NCBI GenBank assembly: GCA_018389105.1
Contig: JACATO010000031.1
Span: 62,001-126,000 of the forward strand
Direction of reading: 5' to 3'
DNA: 64,000 nucleotides
Origin: Nautilus pompilius
Lineage: Eukaryota > Mollusca > Cephalopoda > Nautilida > Nautilidae
How positions within the stretch are numbered: position 1 is the stretch's first letter; each line of letters opens with the position of its first letter. The notes under the pieces are model-generated. The model was not told where the DNA came from, searched no databases, and worked only from the letters and a program-made list of their open reading frames with translations. Shown here one piece after another: positions 28,001-40,000 of the stretch. The position numbers were made by a program, and so were the translations under genes.

Positions 28001-31000
28001 AGACTCAAATCAGTTCTCTCTCATCTGTGATATTACATGCTGTCCCAAGAGCTGCTCCAACTACTGAAGAAATTTTTTTCTTTCTAGAATTAATCTAGGT
28101 GAGAAGAGAGTTATTTGTGTGATGCATTACTTAAAGAAACTAGACTGCTACTAACAAGGTCTTGGGAAATACCCAAACTAAAAACCTGCGTTTCAACAAT
28201 CATTCCTATTGTTATCATCAGCCTGAGGAAGACCACTTTGGTGTATGATAATGTTAAATTTTTAGTAAGTGTTCTGTGTTTTGGATATTACAAGTGGGTA
28301 AAGTTGGCCTTGAACCCAAAACTCATTAGTTGCCAAGTTTGTGTATTTTTTATCGACATTTTAGCCCAGTGATGACATACTTTCCATTTGACACCGATCA
28401 CAACCATATATGATCCACTAATACAAATTTGTCTAGCTGACTTTTTGTACTTTTCACAGGTCCACCAAGCCCAACATGTTTCTTACAATAGCCAGCGAAA
28501 ATGATCATTGATCGTGAGCAGCCCGACTATAAAAGAAAAGTGAGACAATTCATGACTCTAGATACCAATACTAACTGCTAGGAAGGTTTAATCTTTTTTG
28601 GAGCAACTTAGCCAAAAACCACCAGAAAGGTTAGTTACTTTTAGTCGGTCATTTGATCTTAATTTTTATTATACATAACACACAATAAGAAAGATGCAAG
28701 TCCACAACATCACTTTCTCTAGGTATTTTTATCACTTCGTTTTACCACAAAAGTATCTTTCTACCTGTGAAAACCCTGTTGTAGCGATTGTATTTCATCC
28801 ACAACATGCACTCTCACAATGAACCATTTCCTGATAATGTAGAGGTTTCAGCATGCATACCTTGGATTTCTGATTATTCAAATAGTCTGACAATGATTAA
28901 AGACAAGTCATAGAATAATGAGTCTCATGTCAACAGTGACCACAAGGAAGATAGTGAAGAAAAGTGTCAAGTAAAGTTCGGGTTATCTAAGGTCATTGAA
29001 TGTGCAAGCATTTTCCCAGCCCATTGATCAAAAGATTAGTGTCCTTGATTATGCCAAACCAATCGACTTGTTCCAGAACATTTTTTTCTACTATATGGCA
29101 GAGACCAACTGGGTATGCTGCGCAAATGCACCAGACAACACCTGGACGGACACCACCATTGAGAAGATGGAAAAGTATGGATGACAGGCTGAATGTGGCA
29201 CGGGCATCCAAAGTCATGACACTAAAGAGATTCAAAAACCTGAATTAGTAATGAAACCACTACAATGATAGTCAGGCGCCTACCTCTGATGATCCTGAGA
29301 GAGACCAGGTATTCAAATTAGGACCTCTTTGATGTAGCTACCCTACAGACTTTAGGCTAGATGTTGAGGGTCTGAGGGGTGGTTTATGCTCCAGAGATAA
29401 AGTGAGTCAGGAGCACCCAAACATATCCTGGTGAAGATAGAGAGTCCTAGCAGTAGCTGCTAAACCCCTTCTGGTCACTAAATGGAGACCTATTTTACCA
29501 TTCCTTATGTAGGGTGGAATGTTTCACCAACCATGTGAACAGAACTGCAAAGGTGACTAATTTTACTTTACAATTTTTCTTTTTTGTGCTATAAATTAAA
29601 AAATTTCCTTTCACTTCCCAGATATATTTCTTTTTTCTCTAAAATTACTAAACTGTGCTAAGTCATTTATGCTATTTGAGTCATTCCGTGATTTCTTAGT
29701 AGGCTTTTTAAATAATTTCAATCAGGGGGTGCAGCCACCTTAACTGGACCTGCTTGGGAAAGTACTCTTATTTATCTAATCCTATCTGAGTGGGCAGGTA
29801 GGTGCCCCAGTGCACAGTTGGCCAAAGACCATCTCCAACCATCAGTGCTATCCAAAAATATATCTATCTATCTATCTACTGCAGACTAACATCAATGCAC
29901 TCTAGAACATTGGTTTTTAGTCAGTTCTACTAACCAGCTAGTAGGGAATGTCCCAACTGACAATCTAGGATTAATCAAATGTATTAGGGTTCTACTTGCT
30001 TAATGACAAATGACATTGACTGCAAGAATCATAATTAATGCTGAAAGATAAGAAGCCCCTTTTCAGGTAGACCATCTCCCTTCATATGAGCAGCAAGTAA
30101 TTACAGATTCTTGATGTTCAAGCTGTTATTTTGTATTTCTGGTCATATCATAGAAGTTTATTTATACAAGTATGCCTAACACAGAAAATATAGTTTGCCT
30201 ATTTTCTGCATTTTTAAAGACAATAATTTTAAAGTTTTTGATAGGTAATAATAAAAAAAATCCTATTCTCTCACACTCACTCTCTAAAAAATAAAATGAA
30301 CACAATCTGACATTTCCAAAATACTTTTTTTTATGTCAGTCACTGTTGAGAACATCTCTTCTACTTACACAAATATCATCTAAATTACAAATAAATTAAA
30401 GATATCAAACATGATAATTGTATAATATAAACATGGCTGTATCTGAGAGATAACTATTTTGTATTCACTTATTAGTATTTCTGTGTATGACCACATGCTA
30501 TTGGATTAATAAAAAAACCTGTTTCTTTTATCATCTTGATTTTATTCTGATGTCTTCTGAGAGACTAATCAAAGTCATTTGAGAGAGAGAGACCGGAGCA
30601 ACACTTACTACCGACAGATAATCACTGCAGTACCAAATGAACTCTAACCCCCCCCCCACCTTTGATTTTAACAGAATCTCTGACAATTATTTTTTCCTTC
30701 ACCCAAATCAGACTGTTTCATTCATGGATGAAAAAACCTTCATCCTGTTGGTCCCAAACATTCTCCTATTATATTAACAAAAATAATTCATGATTTGGAT
30801 TATCTGATGTAGCAACAACATCTGTAGTGCGAGGGATCCATATTCACTGCAACGCTAAAGGAAACAGTTGATTAAAAACCAATGTGCAATTGTTTAACCT
30901 TCTGTCATTGTATCCCAAAGTTTTTCTTTAATACCATTTAGTTGATGTTCAAAGCAGCTTTTCACAAATTAAAACCGATTTAAAATGTATATAATAATAC

Positions 31001-34000
31001 ATTAAAAAAAAAAATATCAAATTTAACTTACAAATTCTTTAACTATAAAGCACAGAACAGGTAACTAAGTTCACCACTGATAAATTCCGTACATAAATGA
31101 GCCTGACTAAGATTCATTGTTAAAAATTCTGTTTTCGGAGAGTTATAGTGGCAAAATGCTAATGCTGGAATTCAGAACATCACTATAAAACACACACATT
31201 AAATAAACGGGCTCCACACTGCAAGATTTTAAGAGTAAATATTTTTTTTTTACATTTTTCAAGACCGTGTCCCCGACCTTCCTGGCATTGTTTTTTGGTG
31301 TTCAGATTGTAGTTCACTTACAGCATTAACTGGTCCAATCTGTGATACTGAAATTTCTCCAGCAACATTTCCTAAGGTAATTTTTCAGTATCAGTTAAAT
31401 ATTAAAAGCCATACATCTTGTCTTCTCACAATATTTAATAGTGATTGAATAAGCACAAGCATCCAGTTTTGTTGTTGTATTAAACAGTCTGTTGTATTTT
31501 CCTTTTGCAAATTTATTTTGCTTGTTATCAGCAACTTAAGTTTCTGCTTTAAAATTTATCCCTAATTCTAATTTACAGTTTTATTGGAAGTGAAGTAATG
31601 CATGTACATTGTGGGCTCTGTAGACAGGGGGTATAAACACACATGCAGCAGAATGGAATACGTAGCTTGATAACCCAAGATGATCAAGACACTTTTACTA
31701 GTGCTTGATATTTGAATGGTATACCTTGTATTATGCATACAAATTTACTGAACATTTCCAAATGTCAATGTAATCATTACTTTTTTAATAAATAAAGCCC
31801 TATAAACTGAAAGAGTTCTCTCTTTTTTTTTTAAAGATTAAATTTTCTCAGTAGTACCATATCTGTATTATTTTGTTTTTTCCCTAACATTTTAAATATG
31901 AAATAACTCACTCACTAATCAGGAATTTTCATAGCCTATCCACCTCTAGAAAACCTCTATCTATGTAAACTTGTCAGTCTCCATTTAATTTAATGAACAC
32001 CATGAGCTCCAACTTTGACAGCCAAGTAAACCCAGATCAGTCATCCTGCCAAGAATGAAATCAATGCTGCTTCCCTGACAAACAGACGGACACCTAGTAT
32101 TAATATTAGCTCTCAACAACCATGTTATCGTTCTGCACGTAAGCGAGTTAAAACTGACAAATCAAAAATTAGTTTTAAGTTCAAAAAACCAACTTGCTCC
32201 TTATTTCTTGCATTTGTGTAATTAAATTATATTATGGAGTGATAGATTTAAATCACTAAGTTACTTTTATTTGAAAAAAAAAGAGAGGGGGGGTATCTAA
32301 GACAAAATATCACAATGTAAAATAACAGTTTTACTGAAAAATGCTAGATATTTGTCTCCTCCAATTGTTTTGCAAAACATGAAATTACCTTCAGTAACTT
32401 ACTACATTCCTTTTCACAATAGATCTCATAATGCTCAATAAACCCCTGGTATTTATTATAGTGCACTTAGATGGTATTACCATACAGAAGATTTGATAAT
32501 ACCAGGTGTTCAAATAAAACCCAGCTGGATGCCACTAAGGAAGGTAGTGCTCGTTTGAATGGTCATACTATTTCAGGTAAAATTTCTGGAAACATAACTG
32601 CATTATTAAAAACACCAATTTAACTTCAGACAAATTTTAATCCCCAAAATGAGTTTGATTAAATTTAGCACAAAACCTGAGCACTGATTATTCAATTTTT
32701 ATATAACTTATAATTTTCTGTGACCTTATACTAAAATCAGATTTTTTTTTTTACAAAATGACACAGCAAAAAAACTCAAAAAAAAAAACACTAGAATGTT
32801 ACAAAAGTAATATACTTTTAAACTGCTCACCTTATGTCCAGTTGGGTTTCATGTTCTAGTTAGTACATAGTGTCCCAAAAGGATGCATACATACACTTTT
32901 CATAAAGCAAAGATGCTAACACCTCAAAACGTGTAACATCAAATGATGTGCGCAGTAATAGACTTGGAAAAAGAAAACTAGCCATGGCAAATCGTAATTC
33001 CATATCCAACTCACACAACAGGTCTCTTGTAAAATCATAGATTTGGGTGGGAGAAGCATAAAAGTTGCCTAGAAACACTATGAGAAATGTGTCAAGCAGT
33101 CCAGAGACAGTAAGCCACAGCTGTTAGAGTCAGTGAGTCTCAGCAAGGTGCAGTTGTGTGTGACTCGGCTCCAGTCAATGCTCATCAGCCAGAGAAACGC
33201 CCAGCTGCTTTCCACTTTGGTCCTGACACACCACCAGGCAAGAAGCATCAAGCTCAACTTAACAGCATCATCGTGCATATTGCAACTGCTACCAAAGACA
33301 ACCTGGATGAAAAAATTGCTGAATTTGTGTATGGGTGCAACCTACCATTCAGCATTGTAGAACATCCTAGCTTCAAGGTTATGGTGTCCAGTCTCCGGCC
33401 GGGTTACCAGCCACCTACGAGGGATGTAGTGAGTAACAAACTGCTTGACAAGTGCCATGACAAGTACCAGGCCATCATGAAGCAGCAGCTCAAAAACAAG
33501 ATTGTTACTATGCAACAAGATGGCTGGAGTACCATCCAAAATGAGCAAGTAATTGCAACATTAGTAGTCAGTGAGGGGGAAAGGTTCTTTGTGGATGCCA
33601 AGGATACTGGTACCACCCACCAGACTGAAGAGGCATGTAAAGACATGTTTGAGGACTCTAGATCTTATGCTGAGGGTGTCTATGGATGTAAGGTTCAGTC
33701 CTTTGTAACAGATAATGCCAAGAGTATGGACAAGATGAGGGAGGAGCTAGAGAAGGAAGACAAGAGCCTGATCACATATGGTTGCCTTGCCCATGCCCTT
33801 AACCTACTTGGGCAAGATCTAACACCTGCTCCTATCATGAAACATGTAGTTGAAATCAGTAAGTTCTTCAGCATTCACCATGTGCCATCAGCCTGGCTTA
33901 AGAAGCAATCAGGGTCAACATGCCCTCAGTTGGCAAATGACACTTGTTGGAAGGATCAGCTAATCTGCCTGGACTTTTATCTTACCAACAGAACACGCTA

Positions 34001-37000
34001 TATCAAGTTCATTCAAGACCATCCAGATGAAGTAGATAAGGTCATCGTCCAGGTCACGGACATGAACCTCTTCAGACAGGTTAATGACTTGGCCAACATA
34101 TTGCGTCCAGTTGCTGCTGCTTTAGACCAGGGTCAGAATGATAAAACAACCATTGCTGATACCTGCAACATTTGTCTTGACCTTCTTAATGAACAAGTTC
34201 TGAAAGATCACTGCATCAAAGTCCAGAAGAGGTTTGACTTCATCATCAAACCCTGCCACCTGGCTGCCTACATGTTTCATCCAAAGTATCTGGGTGCCAG
34301 GCTGACCCACGAGCAGATTGAGACTGTTAAGGAGTGGTTAGTCAACAAAGATGAGACTTTCCGCCTCCTCAGCCATCTCCCTCCAGGTTGCAGCAGCTCC
34401 ATTCCCTGCATCCTTCTTCACAGACAGGGGCAGAGCTAGCCATCTTGTAACATGGTGGAAAGCCTTGGGCTCATCAACAGCAGACCTATCAGATGGCTTC
34501 ATTGACTTGGTGGCAGCTCTACACTCTAGTCTGCTGCTGCATCATCTGCAGCTCTGCAACAAGCTTGGTCTACAGAAAGCTACAAAACTGGTCTTTATCT
34601 ACAGAATACTTAGAGGACCCAAGGAGCTGGACTATTAACTTAAAGTGCTAAAATGGACTTCACTTAAGTGAACAATGGATTCTGACCCTTGCTGAAAATG
34701 TTTTCATGTGTACATACTTTTTAAATAATGTTTTAAACAATTATAGACACTCGAAAAAAGTTTTTGACAGTTTTAGCCACTTAGCTGATTTTAACCGCCA
34801 TGTGGCTAAAACCCTGCAACTGAGCAATAGTTGAGCTGTTTGATTTCTCCAATACTGCCAATGTCAACAAATATTCCTTTGATGGTTGACCTTCCTCCAG
34901 TGTACCGTTGACCACATTGGCAACATATCTCCCCACAGCATCGGTTGTCTCATCTATTGAGATCCATATTTTGTTGCATGCGACTTCACCTCTAATTTTC
35001 TGCACAACAATGTTGAAGTTGCTGTCAACATAATTTTTCCGTAATGATGACTCGCTCAGTATATGTTCTTTTGTGTATTTCTCTAAAAAAAACTCAGAGA
35101 TTTGTTTTCCAATTTCCACAGTGGAATTCCAGCATCAATGAATGTCTTGCACAGATCACTCGAAAACTCAGATTTGCGACTGGAGCCAACAGTAAATGTA
35201 GTGAGGAGACAAGCTTGCATATTTCTCACCTTCAGTTTCTCTGCCACCGACTTGTGTTTAGTTGTCTGTACATGCTGGGAGACAAAATATTTCTTCTCAC
35301 GATTCACTGCTTTCTCACATGCTTTGCAAAACAGCACACAGTTATCTGTAGAGAATATATCACTCCCGTACTCTCTCACCAAATCGTTGTTTTTTTTACA
35401 AGGTGTTGACTTGACTTTAGGCATTTTGATGCTTACAAGGGTAGATCTTGGAGAAGACTGAACCAGCGGGCAGCGGCACGACCGAATGAACGACCGACGG
35501 TGCCGCCCCCGGTTTCGTCTCAGTAGTGAAAATTTGAACTAACTGACGGGCGTCGATGCTAGCCATTCACCTATTAAATTAGCCTGTCATACATACCCTG
35601 TCTTCTTTTTTATTAACATAATACATTTTTTTTTGAAAACATTTTCTTGTAAGTTATTATTAATAAGTACTATGTTAACACGTTAATAACTTATTAATAT
35701 TAATGTGTTAACACAGAAAACGTCATTGTAATCAGGTACAACTAGAGAAAATAGCACGACCTTTTAGCAAAACGGCAAAAAAAGAGGCTAATTTAGGCAC
35801 TCGATCGTGAAAAGGCATTATTTTGGTGAAATCATAAAAAAAGGCATGAAAAGGCACTTATGGCAAAATCCGGGCCGTACTTATCACAAATGCTTATTCA
35901 GTAGGGGAAGCCTTGGTGGTTATAGGATTGGCAAACAGTAGCGCACAAGTTTGAAATCAGTCCCTGCCAAAGAAAATTCAGAGAAAGATTTGCATTATTC
36001 ATTATTATTTTTACTAGCATCAGGACCATCATTGTGTGACCAACAGCCCTTATCAGAACTATCCTAAAGTTGGTGACAAGAAAAGTCCATCAAAGCATCA
36101 ATAGCCGTGATACAGGCTTGTCACGTTCCATTCAGTTTACATCACTACGCAAAAGACACAGTTAAGACACATTCAAAGACTCTTGAACAGTAAGGAGTAT
36201 TATTACAAAGTATTTGACACAACAAATTTTTACAGCTAAATTTTGCTGTTGTTTTTTTATTTTATGATCACAATTTACCTCGTGTCCACTTCTGGCACAA
36301 ATAAACGAGAGCTCCATTTTACAGCCTCATGAGAATGGCAGCTGTGCTTAAAGCTTTTCATTACCAAGCTCATTTTCTGCATTTTTACAAAACCTCAGTA
36401 CTTGATAAAAAAAATGTAAAATTATTTAAAAATTTATTGTTGTTGTTCAGCAGGTGGAGTGAATATTGGAACAAATGGAAAATTCAAAACCCACAAAGCA
36501 AAATCTGCTTTGATGGCAGAAACGTTTCTGTTTTTAGAAGCTTTTACTTCGAGCTTGTTCTCCATTTTATCACTGAAAAAAATCTACATAATCAACTGGC
36601 AGGAGAGAGAGAGATAACCAGCAAAAATGTAACAGATCCTTTAAAAGATATTACAACACATTAGCATCATAACCAACAATAATAAATTACAAACATGTAC
36701 ACCAATGTAACTAAAAATAATATAATCAATCATCAAAATTTGTATCCTACTTTGATAAATTATTACATATGATTGTTAACCAGACTTGGTATTATCATTT
36801 ATGTCCAAGCCTGTTATTAAACAAACCTAATATTTATGAATGTAATGTGCTGCTAGTTTTAAATTAAATCAGTTTTGCAAATAAAAAAGTTAATCACATT
36901 TAAACATGCATTAGCCTACTGTATTACTGTTCATAAAATAGACATTTTCAAAGCAAAAGAGAAATTGTATAGTTAAGTACTAAAAAGATGATATTCATAA

Positions 37001-40000
37001 AAATAATGATAAAAACAGTCGGAGTTAGGGTGAAACATTGATTTACCACAGGCATAGGTAGTGTGAGATGTGTAATGTATGTAATTAATTTTAGTACAGT
37101 TTTAAAATTTCCAAAAATATACAACATAGAACTTCCAAAACCATTTATAGAGCTCAACTCTGCAATAGTAATTTTAAATGTTAGAAATAATTATGGAAAC
37201 ACAGGAGAGGAGGCATTTATATAATACACTATACAGTGCATTAGTGCTTGGCATGAGCATTCTTTGCTTTATATAGAATGTGTCACCATGTTTTTGTACT
37301 CATATACAGGTTACAAATACACAACTGTGGAATGCTGTTTCAAATATCATTAATACTTTTCACAATTCATTCAAGATGTTTGGTTGCCACTTGACTTTCT
37401 CAGTAGTCACATAAACCCAGAGAGCCTCAGTGATGTTCACATCAGCTTCTTTACATTCCAAATAGCCAATTTGGTGAAAATCTGTATGCTTAGGTCCATT
37501 GTTATGTTGAAAGATTAATCCCTGATGAATGAGAACCTGCCCATACCTGTTTGCTATCAATGTGCATTCAATTTTATACAAATCCCCAACTCTCTTTGAT
37601 GACATGCAACCCTACCTGTATCGATCCACCCCCCACGTTTCACTGCTGCTGTTGTACAATGACTGTTATACCGATCACCATCCACCTTCAAACAGATTGC
37701 TATTAATTACTGCCAAAGACTTATCTGTAAAGAATACCTCTTGCAGGTTTGACCACCCTACCATTTCATTTCATCTTTGGTTGCCTCTCCTCAGCAAAGG
37801 TTTTCAAACAGCTAACCATCCACTGAGATCACTTAGTGCAAATGAACATATTATTTTTGAGGAAATTTTAATACCTGTACATGCAGCTATGTTGTTTGCA
37901 AGATCTCTAGTCGCTCATCATCCATCATGTAGAGAACATACCTTGGGAACACTTATCACTTTTGGAGAGTTTGGACTTTCTTCTTCCCCGACCACGCCTG
38001 TTGTCAATAGTACCAGTTTCATGTATCCTCATCTGAGTTTTGTATACAGCTCCTTCTGAAATATGAAGTAGGAATGCAATCTTTTGCATGTAGCAGTTAC
38101 TAGCTAAGATTAATTTATATTTACTTGTCATGTGATATTTCCTTCCAAGAAGCCACAGTATTTACTACACATCACTGCCTATACTTCTATAATCCTGCAG
38201 GTGCGGCACTTTCTGATTCATTGCATGACAACCAACTGACTGTACTAAGGAGCATTTCATTTTTTGCACAGGATGCAATTCTTTCGTGTTATTTGCATTT
38301 TATACAGAGTTTCCATAATTATTTCCAATTAAGCACACACACATGTGCAAATACTTTATACAATATCATCCAACTCATCGCTTGTGCAACTGTTCGAATG
38401 AGATCCTCCAAAGTCCTTCATTATATTATAGTAGTATTGCATTTCATTCCATCAGATTTTTACAATCGTTATTGATGTCAATACTTGCATAATTTTTTAG
38501 TTCAAAACAAATGCTCAGGAAAATACGCTGGATAAAATTATTTGTATTTGAACCGAGAATCTGACTGATTACTTGGAAAGAGAATTAAAGTTAAATGCTG
38601 TGGCAAACTGGAATCTTCGTGACAAGTTGAAAAGAATAATTTTTAAAATTCCTGTTATTTAAAAACAAGTGTTTGAACATCAGGATTTTGTTGTTGTTGG
38701 AAGAGCTATTAAATGAATCCAAGTAACATTCAACCACAACCAAGTGTTTAGATGAAAAACCCAGTATCAACAGCTGTCAGCGAACAGTCGAATAATATAT
38801 AATTGTGCATTGAATCAACCTTTGGTTTCTTTCAATTATGACAACTAAACAGATGTTCATTGCTAATTCTGAGAGGACTATGAATTTTATACATTCTTTT
38901 CTTTTAGTGCTGAACGGGTATCCTGGTGGTGAATGTATATGGATTGTGCTGCTAATCCAGCATATAATTCAATAACTTGAAATAATCTGGTTATTCACAT
39001 CCATAACCTATATTAAGTAGGTAGTAAATTAACTAATAACAACAGTTTGTTACATAACTGTAACTCGTTCTAAGGGAGGGGGGTTTCCCCACCCTTATAT
39101 TTATCAGCAGCATTAGACGAGATTAGGGATCAACGATGTCCAAGAAAATTTTATTTCGCATTTTCCTCGTCTAACCGCCCATCATCACAGCCATCAGTCA
39201 GTTTATTTGTTAATCTTCACCTGTCCACAAGAAATGCTGCGGTTTCTCGCCGGATCGTCTACAGACACGACAACCTGAAAGAACCGCTGGCTATTTCCAG
39301 AGATCCCAGGCGGGGGGGGGGGGTGGTGGTGCCAGCGTTTCTTAGGTCGTCGTGTCGGGGCTTTCTCCATCCTCTAAAACAACGTTAACACAGTTGGGGG
39401 GGGGATACAGCGACAGGACATCCAGAGATCCCAGGTGCCAGGGTTTCTTAGGTCCTCGTGTCGGGGCTTCTCCATCCTCTAAAACAACGTTAACATAGTT
39501 GGGGGGGGATACAGCGACAGGACATCCAGAGATCCCAGGGTGGTGGTGCCAGGGTTCTTAGGTCGTCGTGTCGGGGCTTCTCCATCCTCTAAAACAACGT
39601 TAACACAGTTGGGGGGGGGGACACAGCGACAGGACATCCAGAGATCCCAGGGTGGGGGTGCCAGGGTTTCTTAGGTCGTCGTGTCGGGGCTTTCTCCATC
39701 CTCTAAAACAACGTTAACACAGTTGGGGGGGGGGGATACAGCGACAGGACATCCAGAGATCCCAGGTGCCAGGGTTTCTTAGGTCCTCGTGTCGGGGCTT
39801 CTCCATCCTCTAAAACAACGTTAACATAGTTGGGGGGGGATACAGCGACAGGACATCCAGAGATCCCAGGGTGGTGGTGCCAGGGTTTCTTAGGTCGTCG
39901 TGTCGGGGCTTCTCCATCCTCTAAAACAACGTTAACACAGTTGGGGGGGGGGACACAGCGACAGGACATCCAGAGATCCCAGGGTGGGGGTGCCAGGGTT

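Noticed and set aside
32860-33078. Minus-strand frame ending in a 'CMYASFWDTMY'-like string beside an AGTGTCCCAAAAG sequence
   Set aside because: The boundary looks like the tip of some DNA transposon, but no transposase motif or second terminal repeat could be found, so no family can be named.
36329-36664. 111-codon plus-strand frame
   Set aside because: Lys/Asn/Phe-rich composition expected from AT-rich DNA, no recognisable domain, antisense within a SPATS2 intron.
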